From positions 372,001 to 436,000 of the forward strand of contig NZ_JAUFQO010000001.1 of the NCBI RefSeq assembly GCF_030409835.1: a stretch of 64,000 bases of DNA. Reading direction: 5' to 3'. The notes under the pieces were generated by a model, which saw only the letters and a list, made by a program, of their open reading frames with translations, was not told the DNA's origin and made no database searches. Below, one piece after another: positions 8,451 through 17,628 of the stretch. The number at the start of each line of letters is the position of its first letter. Positions within the stretch are counted from its first letter, which is position 1. Source of the DNA: Lutimonas halocynthiae (GTDB lineage: Bacteria > Bacteroidota > Bacteroidia > Flavobacteriales > Flavobacteriaceae). The translations under genes and the position numbers were made by a program.

Positions 8451-8489
8451 AAAAGGGAATTAAGGTATACTGCCTTGGTTCCCTTTTTT
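8451..8489 (+). terminator. Rho-independent terminator after the FAD oxidase gene
   Basis: AAAAGGGAA pairs with TTCCCTTTT, with an inner AAGG/CCTT stem around the loop TATACTG, and the right arm runs into a T6 tract. It lies 39 bases after the stop codon. Confidence 0.75.
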
Positions 8490-8584
8490 AATCTAAATTT
8501 TTCATGAACATCGTATAAAGTTCATTTTGTTATTTGCTTTTTAAGAGAGACAATTCTTATCTTTATTTTTTCAATTAAAAACAT

Positions 8585-10786
8585 ATGATTTCTCTTAATA
8601 TTAAAGACCGCTTTGGCTTATTGCTGTGTTTATTTTTTTTCGCTGGAATTCTAACCTCGTTTGGACAAGAAAGTACTTTTAAAGACACCAAATTACCCAT
8701 AGATAAGCGAGTCAGCCTACTCTTAGATGAATTAACCCTTGAAGAAAAAGTTTCGCAAATGGTCAATAGTTCAGAAGGAGTAGATCGATTGGGAATACTT
8801 CCTTATGATTGGTGGAATGAAGCGCTTCACGGAGTTGGAAGATCTGGTAAAGCAACTATTTTTCCACAAGCAATTGGAATGGCAGCCACTTTTGATCCAG
8901 ACCTCATTTATCAGGTATCTAAAGCCATTTCAGACGAGGCAAGAGCTATGTTCAATGCTGCGCAAGAAGTTGGCAATTACAATCGATATACCGGCCTTAG
9001 CTTTTGGACGCCTAATGTAAATATATTCAGAGATCCTCGTTGGGGAAGAGGACAGGAAACCTATGGAGAAGACCCTTTCTTAACTGGATTGCTCGGCACT
9101 TCTTTTGTCAGAGGCTTGCAAGGAGATCATCCAACCTATCTTAAAACGGCGGCCTGCGCCAAACATTATGCCGTGCATAGTGGCCCTGAAAAACTCAGAC
9201 ATGAATTTAATGCGAAGGTCAGTCAAAAAGATCTTTATGAAACTTATCTACCTGCATTTGAACAGTTAGTGCAGGCTAATGTTGAGTCAATCATGTGTGC
9301 TTATAACAGAACAAATGGTGAACCCTGCTGCAGTAGCAATACACTTTTGAATGACATTTTGATAGAAGATTGGAACTTCAAAGGGCATGTCTTAACGGAT
9401 TGTGGTGCTTTAACAGATTTCTATTCTGACATCGGGCACGGAACCGTATCTACAAAAGCAGAAGCTGCTGCATTGGCCCTAAAAGCTGGCGTGAGCTTAA
9501 ACTGTGGAGACACATTTTCTGCCCTCACCGAAGCTGTTAACTTAGGCCTAGTGAAAGAGTCTGACATTGATGAACAATTGTTCAAATTACTTAAAACACG
9601 TTTTAAACTAGGCATGTTTGATCCTGCTGAAATGAATCCCTATAACGATATATCCTCAGATGTAATTGACAGTAAAATTCACAGAGATCTCGCTTATGAA
9701 ACAGCTGTTAAATCAATGGTCCTTTTAAAAAATAATGGGGTATTACCCTTGAAAAATAATTTGAAACGATACTATGTTGTTGGACCTAATGCTGCCTCCA
9801 TTGATGCTTTGCTTGGTAATTATTTTGGTGTGAATCCGCAATTGGTCACTTTTCTCGAAGGAATTAGCTCAAGGGTGGCTCTTGGAAGCCAAGTACAATA
9901 CAGTCCTGGTACAACGCTTGATCAGCCAAACATTAACCCTATAGATTGGAGCTCAGGAGGCGCAGCAGATGCAGATGCCACTATTGTAGTAATGGGATTG
10001 ACAAGACATATTGAAGGCGAAGAAGGGGAGTCTATTTCTTCTCCATATTCTGGAGACAGGTTAGACTATGACATTCCAAAGAATCAAATAGATTACTTGA
10101 AAAAAATTAAAGGTAATCACGGGAAACCAGTTATCGTAGTTATAACAGGAGGATGTCCTATGAATCTTGCTGAAGTACATGAGATGGCAGATGCTGTTTT
10201 GTTTGCTTGGTATCCGGGAGAAGAAGGAGGATCTGCCGCAGCTGATATCTTGTTTGGTAATGTTTCACCCTCCGGAAGACTCCCAATCACTTTCCCAAAG
10301 AGCCTGGATCAAATCCCTGCATACGAAGATTACAATATGAAAGGAAGAACATATCGCTACATGACTGAAGAACCGATGTACCCATTCGGCTTTGGTCTTA
10401 GTTATGCAAACTTCAATTATTCTAACCTCAATCTTTCCAAAAAAATTAAAAAAAGTGATCATCCAAAAATTTCTTGTACCGTAACGAATAATTCAGAAGT
10501 TGAAGGGGATGAAATCGTTCAATTATATGCTTCAGCTAAAATCAAAGGTATAGATAGCCCAAAATTCGCTTTAAAAGCAGTGAAACGGATCCACTTAAAA
10601 GCACAAGAGAGTAGGGAGCTTGTTTTTGAGGTCACAGATGAAATGCTTGAGGTTTTTGACCAGGATGGCAAGAAAATAAATCCAAAAGGAGATTTTCATT
10701 TCTTTATTAGTGGCAGCCTGCCCACCCAAAGAAGTCAAGATCTTGGCGCAGTTAGTGGCTTAAGAACTATGGTACAAATCAAATAA
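8585..10786 (+). CDS. Secreted glycoside hydrolase family 3 (beta-xylosidase/beta-glucosidase type)
   Basis: A 733-residue exported glycosidase. A signal peptide (about 1-27, ending TSFGQ) is followed by the GH3 (alpha/beta)8 domain (about 45-330), the alpha/beta sandwich (about 375-610) and a C-terminal fibronectin-III-like domain (about 640-720). The catalytic nucleophile should be Asp272 in HVLTDCGA; substrate-site residues CAKHYAVHSGPE (Lys193-His194) and FRDPRWGRGQETYGED are intact. The EGEEGES loop of the second domain is the likely source of the acid/base glutamate. PDWWNEALHGV-type sequence (YDWWNEALHGV) favours the beta-xylosidase branch. A TATCTTTA box lies at 8558. The next gene is a secreted ADP-ribosylglycohydrolase-fold lipoprotein. 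Confidence 0.92.
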   Translation: MISLNIKDRFGLLLCLFFFAGILTSFGQESTFKDTKLPIDKRVSLLLDELTLEEKVSQMVNSSEGVDRLGILPYDWWNEALHGVGRSGKATIFPQAIGMAATFDPDLIYQVSKAISDEARAMFNAAQEVGNYNRYTGLSFWTPNVNIFRDPRWGRGQETYGEDPFLTGLLGTSFVRGLQGDHPTYLKTAACAKHYAVHSGPEKLRHEFNAKVSQKDLYETYLPAFEQLVQANVESIMCAYNRTNGEPCCSSNTLLNDILIEDWNFKGHVLTDCGALTDFYSDIGHGTVSTKAEAAALALKAGVSLNCGDTFSALTEAVNLGLVKESDIDEQLFKLLKTRFKLGMFDPAEMNPYNDISSDVIDSKIHRDLAYETAVKSMVLLKNNGVLPLKNNLKRYYVVGPNAASIDALLGNYFGVNPQLVTFLEGISSRVALGSQVQYSPGTTLDQPNINPIDWSSGGAADADATIVVMGLTRHIEGEEGESISSPYSGDRLDYDIPKNQIDYLKKIKGNHGKPVIVVITGGCPMNLAEVHEMADAVLFAWYPGEEGGSAAADILFGNVSPSGRLPITFPKSLDQIPAYEDYNMKGRTYRYMTEEPMYPFGFGLSYANFNYSNLNLSKKIKKSDHPKISCTVTNNSEVEGDEIVQLYASAKIKGIDSPKFALKAVKRIHLKAQESRELVFEVTDEMLEVFDQDGKKINPKGDFHFFISGSLPTQRSQDLGAVSGLRTMVQIK

Positions 10787-10854
10787 TCCATCGACTCATA
10801 TTTAAAATAATTGTCTTTTTTTAACTCAACAAGCTTATTCTTTAGCAACATACT

Positions 10855-12243
10855 ATGTCTAAAATAAAATACTTCATTACCGGTTTATTCCTTCTAGGTC
10901 TATTTCTAAACTCGTCTTGTCATTCAGGTAAGAAGCATGAGGTGGAAGCTAAAAACAATAAAATTCTAAAAGATTCCAGCCTAATTTATGGAGCTTACAC
11001 AGGCAATGAATCTGATCTAAAAATATCTAGGTCTGCTTACAAAGAACAACTTTACGGATTCTGGCTGGGTCAATGCATAGCAAATTGGACCGGTTTGGTA
11101 ACTGAAATGGACAAAATAGGAAATGTTGGTGAAATTAAAACCGGCAAATTCTATACAAGAGATGATTGGGGGAAAAAAGACCAACCCAGTATTTGGGCTG
11201 AAGGAGTTCCCAGTGACTTATCTGAAAATATAGACTTTGTCCTTAGGGGCCCTGACAGTATTTGGGGAGCTGATGATGATACAGATATTGAATATATGTA
11301 TCAACACCTTCTTTATAAGAACAAAACAAGTCTGCTAAGCCCTGAACAAATTAGTGAGGGGTGGTTAGAACATATTCGCTCAGAAGAAGAAAACTATTTG
11401 TGGGTATCAAACCAAACAGCCTTCGATCTTATGGTAAAAGGAATGCTTCCTCCTGAAACGAGTTTACCTGAGCACAATGAAAATTACATGATGATCGATG
11501 CGCAACTCACCACAGAAATATTTGGGTTATTTGCTCCGGCAAGGCCTGATATTGCTATAGAAATGGCTACTTTACCCATTAGAACCACGGCGTATCTGGA
11601 TGCCGCATGGATCTCAGAGTTTTACGTGAGAATGTACGCCTTATCTTCTTCTGTAGAAAAAGAAAAAACCATGAAGCAAAAAATCCATTGGATGGCTGAA
11701 GAAGCAAGAAGGGGCATTCCAGAATCTTCCTATGCTGCCAAAATGTTCGATTTTGTAAAACTGCAATATGAGAACGGAGTACCATGGGAATCGGCTAGGG
11801 ATCAAGTTTATCAGCGCTATCAGGTTGAACAACAAGACGGGTATGACATTAGCTCAAAGAATTTATATTGCAATGGATGCTTTGCTTCTGGGATTAATTT
11901 TGCCGCAAGCATCGTAAGTCTGCTATATGGAGAAGGCGATTTCAAAGAAACGATAAAAATCGGTGTATTGGCTGGATGGGATTCTGATAACCCAACAGCA
12001 ACTTGGGGTGGCTTAATCGGTTTCATGATAGGTAAAGAAGGGGTAGAAAAAGCTTTTGACCAAAAATTTTCGAATCGTTTCAATATCCACAGAACAAGAC
12101 AAAACTTTCCAAACAATGGCATTGATAATTTCGATGACATGGCTAAAAAAGGAATATTCATAATTGACCGCGTTGTTCAAGAACGTATGAAAGGCGGAGT
12201 TGATCTTGAAAATGACCAATGGCTTATTCCTTTGGCCAAATAA
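10855..12243 (+). CDS. ADP-ribosylglycohydrolase-fold lipoprotein
   Basis: A 462-residue lipoprotein (lipobox NSS-Cys22) of the DraG/ARH all-helical dinuclear-metal family. Both metal-ligand clusters are visible: WGADDDTDIEYMYQ (Asp140-Asp144) and GVLAGWDSDNPTATWGGLIG near residue 375, equivalent to the DxDT...G pattern. Classical DraG enzymes act on ADP-ribosylated proteins in the cytoplasm. Export to the envelope and the adjacent GH3 glycosidase argue that this one hydrolyses an external N- or O-glycosidic substrate instead; that is inference. It follows GH3 by 68 bases without a visible terminator. Confidence 0.83.
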   Translation: MSKIKYFITGLFLLGLFLNSSCHSGKKHEVEAKNNKILKDSSLIYGAYTGNESDLKISRSAYKEQLYGFWLGQCIANWTGLVTEMDKIGNVGEIKTGKFYTRDDWGKKDQPSIWAEGVPSDLSENIDFVLRGPDSIWGADDDTDIEYMYQHLLYKNKTSLLSPEQISEGWLEHIRSEEENYLWVSNQTAFDLMVKGMLPPETSLPEHNENYMMIDAQLTTEIFGLFAPARPDIAIEMATLPIRTTAYLDAAWISEFYVRMYALSSSVEKEKTMKQKIHWMAEEARRGIPESSYAAKMFDFVKLQYENGVPWESARDQVYQRYQVEQQDGYDISSKNLYCNGCFASGINFAASIVSLLYGEGDFKETIKIGVLAGWDSDNPTATWGGLIGFMIGKEGVEKAFDQKFSNRFNIHRTRQNFPNNGIDNFDDMAKKGIFIIDRVVQERMKGGVDLENDQWLIPLAK

Positions 12244-12275
12244 GCTTTTAAACTATATATTTTATTAAAACAACT

Positions 12276-12854
12276 ATGAACGACATAATTTCTGCAGGCC
12301 TGCCATTGGCCTATGAAGATTTATTAGCAAAATGTAAAGAAATTGGTTTTACCATGCCCTCCGATCTTTATATTGGTTCCTTATTAAAAACATTAATTTG
12401 TTCAAAACCCAAGGCCAACATTCTTGAATTAGGCACAGGTATAGGCTTAACCTTATCTTGGATGATAGACGGAATGGATTTGGATTCAACGATTTATTCG
12501 GTGGATAATGACCCTCAGCTCATCAGAATAGCGACAGATTTCTTTGGTGAAGATAAAAGAGTTAATTTGATTTGTGAAGATGGGTCAGCATGGATAAAAA
12601 ATTATTCGGGAGACTTATTTGATTTGATCTTTGCGGATGCCTGGCCCGGAAAATACAGCGATTTAGACTTGACTTTGGAATTGTTAAAACCTGGTGGCTT
12701 TTATATCATTGACGACATGCTCAGCCAGCCTAATTGGCCGGAAGGACATCAGGAACTCGTTTATGAATTAATAGGCGTACTCGAAAACAGAAAGGACCTT
12801 CAGCTTACCAAAATGAATTGGTCTACAGGGATTATTATAGTGGTTAAAAAATAA
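12276..12854 (+). CDS. Class I SAM-dependent methyltransferase (O-methyltransferase-like)
   Basis: A 192-residue methyltransferase. Motif I is ILELGTGIGLTLSW (residues 49-62), the acidic ribose-binding residue is in IYSVDNDP, motif post-I/II is CEDGSAW, and FADAWPGKY followed by LKPGGFYIIDDML gives the motif III/IV pattern of catechol- or caffeoyl-CoA-type O-methyltransferases. The acceptor is unknown. It starts 32 bases after the ADP-ribosylglycohydrolase-fold gene, so it may belong to the same transcript. Confidence 0.85.
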   Translation: MNDIISAGLPLAYEDLLAKCKEIGFTMPSDLYIGSLLKTLICSKPKANILELGTGIGLTLSWMIDGMDLDSTIYSVDNDPQLIRIATDFFGEDKRVNLICEDGSAWIKNYSGDLFDLIFADAWPGKYSDLDLTLELLKPGGFYIIDDMLSQPNWPEGHQELVYELIGVLENRKDLQLTKMNWSTGIIIVVKK

Positions 12855-12962
12855 TCGATTGACTCTTGAAATATCACATGCCATAAATTCAACTTTTGAT
12901 TATCTTTAAGCAAGTCTAACAAAATATAAGATTATAAAGTCTCAAAAATTCTTAGATCTCAT

Positions 12963-12996
12963 AAAATATTAATCATTTATGAAAATATTAATCATT
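12963..12996. repeat. Direct repeat of 15 bp spanning an SDR start codon
   Basis: AAAATATTAATCATT occurs at 12963-12977 and again at 12982-12996, a 19-base period. The second copy encodes residues 2-6 of the SDR and the first is its untranslated leader, so the start region looks like a small tandem duplication. Confidence 0.7.
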
Positions 12997-13581
12997 GGTG
13001 GCAACGGAACAATAGGCCGAAAAGTATCATCACATTTAAACGAGAAACATGAAGTTCTCATTGCAGGAAGAACAAGTGGAGACTATTTAGTAGATCTTAC
13101 AGATATAAACTCAATACGGAGTACACTCGCTTCAATCCCCTCGTTAGACTCTATTATTTGCATTGCTGGTGAGGCCAAATGGGATGACTTTAAAGACTTG
13201 AGTGAAGAGGATTTCTATATAGGGATCAGAAGTAAGCTAATGGGACAGGTAAACCTTGTCCGTGTTGGCCAGGACTATTTAAAATCCAAAGGTTCCATAA
13301 CGCTATCGACAGGTATTCTTGCAGATGATCCGGTTATTAAAACGACTAGTGCGGCTATGGTTAACGGAGGTTTACACAGTTTTGTTATGGCTATTGCTCT
13401 TGAAATAGAAAATGAACTCAGAGTTAACGTTGTCTCCTTAGGTGTTGTGGAAGATGCTTATGAAAAATATAAAGGTTTTTTTCCAGGACATAATCCTGTT
13501 CCTATGAATAAGGTTGTCAATGCCTATGTAAGGAGTGTTGAAGGCAGGGGCAATGGCGAAATAATAAGAGTTTATGAATGA
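12979..13581 (+). CDS. Short-chain dehydrogenase lacking the catalytic tyrosine
   Basis: A 200-residue Rossmann protein with nucleotide-binding motif GGNGTIG (residues 7-13) and an IAGEAKWDD segment in place of the classical NNAG. At the position of the Tyr-x3-Lys active site it reads TTSAAMVNGGLHSFV with no Tyr, matching the Lin1944-like SDR subgroup, which keeps the cofactor site but not the catalytic tyrosine. It may be an atypical reductase or a binding protein. Overlaps the YdjC gene by 8 bases, so the two are probably translated together. Confidence 0.8.
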   Translation: MKILIIGGNGTIGRKVSSHLNEKHEVLIAGRTSGDYLVDLTDINSIRSTLASIPSLDSIICIAGEAKWDDFKDLSEEDFYIGIRSKLMGQVNLVRVGQDYLKSKGSITLSTGILADDPVIKTTSAAMVNGGLHSFVMAIALEIENELRVNVVSLGVVEDAYEKYKGFFPGHNPVPMNKVVNAYVRSVEGRGNGEIIRVYE

Positions 13582-14455
13582 GCAACAAAATCTCTCTCAA
13601 AATTTAGGCTATCCAAAAGATACCAAGTTATTAATGATTCATGCAGATGATGCAGGCTTGTCACATGCAGAAAATAAGGCCACTATCAAAGGACTTGAAA
13701 AGGGTTCAGTCAATTCTTACAGTATCATGGTTCCTTGTCCTTGGTTCTATCAAATTGCAGTTTTTGCCAAAGAAAATCCCTCTTATGATTATGGGATTCA
13801 CTTAGCACTTACTTGTGAATGGCAATCCTATAAATTTGGGCCTGTTCTATCTAGCAAAGAAGTTCCAAGCCTGGTAGATAAAAACGGATTTTTCTATAAA
13901 AGCAGGAAAGAACTCGTCGATCAAGCTGATCCGGAGGAAGTTAAAATAGAACTTTGTGCACAAATAGACAGGGCAATACATTTAGGCCTCACGCCTTCGC
14001 ATTTAGACTCACATATGTACAGTCTTGGAGCCTCCGAAGCGCTCTTTAAAGTATATCATGAACTTGGAGAACGATACAATCTGCCAATAATGCTGAATAA
14101 GCAATTGACTGAAGAAATGTCTGGCTTAAAAGACCTCTATATGAATTCTTTACACAATGCGATTGTTGATCATGTTCTCCTTGGAAACTACGAAGCTTTT
14201 AAAAATGACAGGCTATCAAATTTTTATGAAAATTCCCTAAAAAATCTTCAGCCAGGGTTTAATATTATGCTGATTCACACAGCCTATAATTCAAGTGAAA
14301 TGAGAAGCATTACTGAGAATCATCCAAATTTTGGAGCAGCATGGAGGCAAATTGATCTGGATTTTTTTACAAGTAAAAGATGTAAAGACATTTTGATAGA
14401 AAACCAAATTCAAATGATTACCTGGAGTGATATTAAAAGTCTTTATTATTCTTAA
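13574..14455 (+). CDS. YdjC/ChbG-family carbohydrate deacetylase
   Basis: A 293-residue polysaccharide-deacetylase-like TIM barrel. Metal ligands are visible: Asp25 in MIHADDAG, and His143 and His147 in PSHLDSHM; the GIHLALTCEW strand (His76) is also conserved. YdjC/ChbG enzymes remove acetyl groups from chitooligosaccharides or related amino sugars; a cytoplasmic location is likely because no signal peptide is seen. It closes the carbohydrate-flavoured plus-strand run and overlaps the convergent TonB-receptor gene by 4 bases at their stops. Confidence 0.87.
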   Translation: MNEQQNLSQNLGYPKDTKLLMIHADDAGLSHAENKATIKGLEKGSVNSYSIMVPCPWFYQIAVFAKENPSYDYGIHLALTCEWQSYKFGPVLSSKEVPSLVDKNGFFYKSRKELVDQADPEEVKIELCAQIDRAIHLGLTPSHLDSHMYSLGASEALFKVYHELGERYNLPIMLNKQLTEEMSGLKDLYMNSLHNAIVDHVLLGNYEAFKNDRLSNFYENSLKNLQPGFNIMLIHTAYNSSEMRSITENHPNFGAAWRQIDLDFFTSKRCKDILIENQIQMITWSDIKSLYYS

Positions 14456-16905
14456 AAAGTTCCGATTACAGTAAATGAAAAGTTTCGGCCAGGAGCGCTT
14501 ATTGCAGAGGCAAACTCTTTATAATGAACATCTAAAATATTATCTACATTGATCAGCAGATCAACATATTTTGAAGTCTTGAATCTCATATAATAATTCA
14601 ATGTATACCAAGCCGGTGTTCCATAATACTCTCCTTCTGGAAGCACATATGGTGTTTGTTCTATATTATCGATTCCTTCAGAAATATTATAATCTTCAGC
14701 TCTTTTTCGGGTATTAAAAACCATGTTGATACCCGTTTCAATTCTATTTCGGGCATAACCTAGCTCTATGTTTCCAAAAAGTGGAGGAATAGAAGACAAT
14801 GGCTCATTCGTATCATAAGCTGTCCCTTTCGTATATGTCAAAGATGCTCTGGTGTTCCAGGTATTGGTCAGATTTCCTTTAAAAGTCATTGTTGCACCCG
14901 CCAGATATGCGTTACCCATATTTATATTGGCCACGACATTAGCTAATTCACCATCATAAATTATTTCGGATTCGCCATTAATTTCAAAAGGGGCCCTGAC
15001 TATATAATTATTTAATAAAGTGTAGTAGGTAGTTAAGCCAAAATAGGATTTCTTATCATCAAAGTATTTTATTAAACCTGCTTCAAAATTATACGCAAAT
15101 TCGGGCTCTAGATCAACGTTTGGGACCGTGACATCTCCATTCTTTTCTCTTACCTTTCCAATATCGTCAATATTTGGTGATCTAAAACCTGAAGATAAGA
15201 CGCCATTTACCTGCCAATCGTCAGTTGGTCTGTATGCGTATCCTGCCGTAACAGTAACCGAAGTGTTCATCGTTCTGATATCACTATCAGGTAAGGAAAT
15301 ATAAGTGGTATCTATCCATTTGGCCGTTAATACGGTATTGGTGAGTCTTAAGCCTGTATTCAAAGTTGATTTTTTACCTATATCCTGTCTATAACTCGCA
15401 TAAACTGCAGAGCTCAAATAACTGCTTCCACCATCAGGATATCTTGTTTGAACCACGTAATTGTCTTTCACCCCAATTATTTCATCACCTACAACATCCA
15501 GTACTTCTCCTTTGGAGGTAGAATTGACATCATTATAGGCAACCTCAAAACCATAGCCAAAATTTCTTCTGACATTTGGATCAAGGTTTTTGGTGAAATC
15601 TCCATTAAGACTATAGACCTGAACTTTTTCAAATTTAGAAGACCTGTCAAAACTATCGAATTTCCGATCAATTCTTGATTCTTTAATATTCTGATAGGCG
15701 GCCGTAAAACTCCCTTTATCAAGCCATTTTTTATTGGAGACTACATTGAATTGAGTTGAAAACAAGAACCTGTCCTGAGGGCCATAGTACCATTCGGCAA
15801 AACGGAGCATACCATCTCTTCGCTCTGTTAATTTATCAAACCTATTAATTTTTGAAGAACTACTATACTGTAAATTGAACATTAAATCATTACCCTTGTC
15901 AAGCGGAATAAAAAGCTTTTGCAGGAAATCGGTTTGTTGATATCCCACATTCCTTTGCACGGTTGGATCTGAATTTAAAACTGGTTCAGGATTATAATAA
16001 GTATCTGTATTATCTGAATATTCGTACTGAAGCCCCCAATTGTCAAATCCATGAGGTCTTAAGTTACCCATCCGGAGATCTCCAAACTTACTGTGCGATA
16101 CGCTGGTAAAAGAGGCAATTTTCTCAAATTGCAATTCTACCGCCGCGCTGAGCGTATTTTCATTATTCACGGTGCTATAACGGCCTAAAACCTCAAGGTT
16201 CACATTAGGTCGCTCTGAAGTTTGCGGCTTCCTGGTATAATAATGAATTACCCCTCCAAGGGCATCAGAGCCATAAATAACTGAAGACGGCCCAAAAAGA
16301 ACTTCTGTTTTGTCTAACATGCTTGGAGAAACTGTGATAGAGTTTTGTAAATGCCCTTTTCTATAAATAGCATTATTCATTCTTACCCCATCCACTACAA
16401 GTAGAATTCTATTCGCCTCCATACCCCTAAGTACAGGGCTACCTCCTCCAAATTGAGTTTTTTGAACCTTTACACCTGGAATTTTAGCCAACATGTCTGC
16501 AGTGGTTTGAGGAACTGAATTTTGGATATCTTTATTTGAAAATACCGCTATTTCTTCGGCTATTCTGCTCCGTTCAACATCCTCCATAGCAGCAGACAGA
16601 AATACTTCTTTTAGGCGTTCAGATTTAAACTGTAAAAAGATGGTCGTAAAATCCCGTTTGATTTGTTTCTTAATGAGCTCCAATTCCACATAACTCACGT
16701 GGTGGATGGTTAACAATTCCATCTCTTCAAATTCGCTTAAATCTAGTATCCCATTTCTGTCAGAAATTACTGACTTTGATTGGTCTTCATTAGTCACCTG
16801 CACATTAGAAATAGGAAATTCTGAATCTTTATCAACTATGACACATTTTTGCGCATATGAAAAATGCCCAATAAGGACAATTAAGACTACATTAAGAAAT
16901 TTCAT
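14452..16905 (-). CDS. TonB-dependent outer-membrane receptor (heme/siderophore type)
   Basis: An 817-residue receptor: signal peptide (1-19), an N-terminal carboxypeptidase-regulatory-like domain (about 20-95), a plug (about 118-225; DMLAKIPGVKVQKTQFGGGSPVLRGMEANRILLVVDGVRMNN) and a 22-strand-type barrel ending in the aromatic GTF. The barrel contains FRSPNIDDIGK and VPNVDLEPE, like the FRAP/NPNL boxes of hemoglobin/heme receptors, but the heme-ligand histidine cannot be assigned confidently. No SusD partner is adjacent, so it is more likely a metal/heme receptor than a glycan one. Its start overlaps the end of recO by 14 bases. Confidence 0.88.
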   Translation of the reverse strand: MKFLNVVLIVLIGHFSYAQKCVIVDKDSEFPISNVQVTNEDQSKSVISDRNGILDLSEFEEMELLTIHHVSYVELELIKKQIKRDFTTIFLQFKSERLKEVFLSAAMEDVERSRIAEEIAVFSNKDIQNSVPQTTADMLAKIPGVKVQKTQFGGGSPVLRGMEANRILLVVDGVRMNNAIYRKGHLQNSITVSPSMLDKTEVLFGPSSVIYGSDALGGVIHYYTRKPQTSERPNVNLEVLGRYSTVNNENTLSAAVELQFEKIASFTSVSHSKFGDLRMGNLRPHGFDNWGLQYEYSDNTDTYYNPEPVLNSDPTVQRNVGYQQTDFLQKLFIPLDKGNDLMFNLQYSSSSKINRFDKLTERRDGMLRFAEWYYGPQDRFLFSTQFNVVSNKKWLDKGSFTAAYQNIKESRIDRKFDSFDRSSKFEKVQVYSLNGDFTKNLDPNVRRNFGYGFEVAYNDVNSTSKGEVLDVVGDEIIGVKDNYVVQTRYPDGGSSYLSSAVYASYRQDIGKKSTLNTGLRLTNTVLTAKWIDTTYISLPDSDIRTMNTSVTVTAGYAYRPTDDWQVNGVLSSGFRSPNIDDIGKVREKNGDVTVPNVDLEPEFAYNFEAGLIKYFDDKKSYFGLTTYYTLLNNYIVRAPFEINGESEIIYDGELANVVANINMGNAYLAGATMTFKGNLTNTWNTRASLTYTKGTAYDTNEPLSSIPPLFGNIELGYARNRIETGINMVFNTRKRAEDYNISEGIDNIEQTPYVLPEGEYYGTPAWYTLNYYMRFKTSKYVDLLINVDNILDVHYKEFASAISAPGRNFSFTVIGTF

Positions 16906-17617
16906 TAAAGACCTCTTTTAGTACTTTTAGTGATCGTGGTTTTTTAAATCCGGGTAAATGAAGTTCGTAATATTCCAAAAGAATATCCAGCACACTCTGT
17001 CGGCTTTCTGAATTCCATTTCAATTCTACCATATCATCAAATTTTATGCCGATTAACGATTTGAAAAGAATTAATTTTTTACCGCTAAGAAAACTCCTAA
17101 AAGGTTGCGAAATTGTAAAGTTCCCTTCTTCAAGATCAAAGAAATTTGCTGACATCGAACTTGTGTCAGGATAAAAACCTAAATATTTGGTTAACTCAAG
17201 GAGAAAGATCAAATGAAAGTTGGCAAACGAATCGTGAAGATCAAGCCATTTCAAAGAAGCCTCTATATACTGAAACTGCAATTGATTTTCTTCCTCTTCT
17301 TTCAAGGCATAAGCCAAAACCTCTGCTAAAAACAAAGCTATTGACTGTTTGTATATGTCTGTGGCAAGGGTCTGATACAAGTAATATACACTGGCCTCAG
17401 ACATTTTATTCAGGTTTCCCTGTTTGTTATGATAAGCTGTTATTTCCAACTGACTTAACGCTTGAAAATAACCTATTTTAAGTTTTTTGCTTTTTGATCT
17501 ATAAATACTTCTCAGCAAATATGACTTCACCCCCTGTTCAGTCAGACATTTCACGATAAGATCGGCCTCCCCATATTTTATTGAGGTCAATACAATCGCC
17601 TTTGTCTTTATCAACAT
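16892..17617 (-). CDS. recO: DNA repair protein RecO
   Basis: A 241-residue recombination mediator that loads RecA with RecF/RecR at gaps. The N-terminal OB fold opens with MLIKTKAIVLTSIKYGEADLIVKCLTEQGV, the typical K-x-x-A-I-V-L-x-x-x-x-Y-x-E-x-D-x-I pattern. The helical C-terminal part ends around ESRQSVLDILLEYYELHLPGFKKPRSL, matching the conserved Y-Y-x-x-H-L-x-G-x-x-x-x-S-x-x-x-L tail. The zinc-finger cysteines of some RecO proteins are absent, as in many Bacteroidota members. Located 11 bases downstream of porZ on the same strand, probably co-transcribed. Confidence 0.9.
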   Translation of the reverse strand: MLIKTKAIVLTSIKYGEADLIVKCLTEQGVKSYLLRSIYRSKSKKLKIGYFQALSQLEITAYHNKQGNLNKMSEASVYYLYQTLATDIYKQSIALFLAEVLAYALKEEEENQLQFQYIEASLKWLDLHDSFANFHLIFLLELTKYLGFYPDTSSMSANFFDLEEGNFTISQPFRSFLSGKKLILFKSLIGIKFDDMVELKWNSESRQSVLDILLEYYELHLPGFKKPRSLKVLKEVFNEIS

Positions 17618-17628
17618 TTACTTGGGAG

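Noticed and set aside
11820-12161. 113-codon antisense frame inside the ADP-ribosylglycohydrolase-fold gene
   Set aside because: It lies fully opposite a gene with clear family motifs, has no recognisable domain and no promoter.
14452-16905. SusC-type glycan receptor
   Set aside because: No SusD gene is adjacent, the length is below typical SusC, and the FRAP/NPNL-like boxes point to a heme/siderophore receptor.
17146-17481. 111-codon plus-strand frame across recO
   Set aside because: recO is well supported on the other strand; no motif in this frame.
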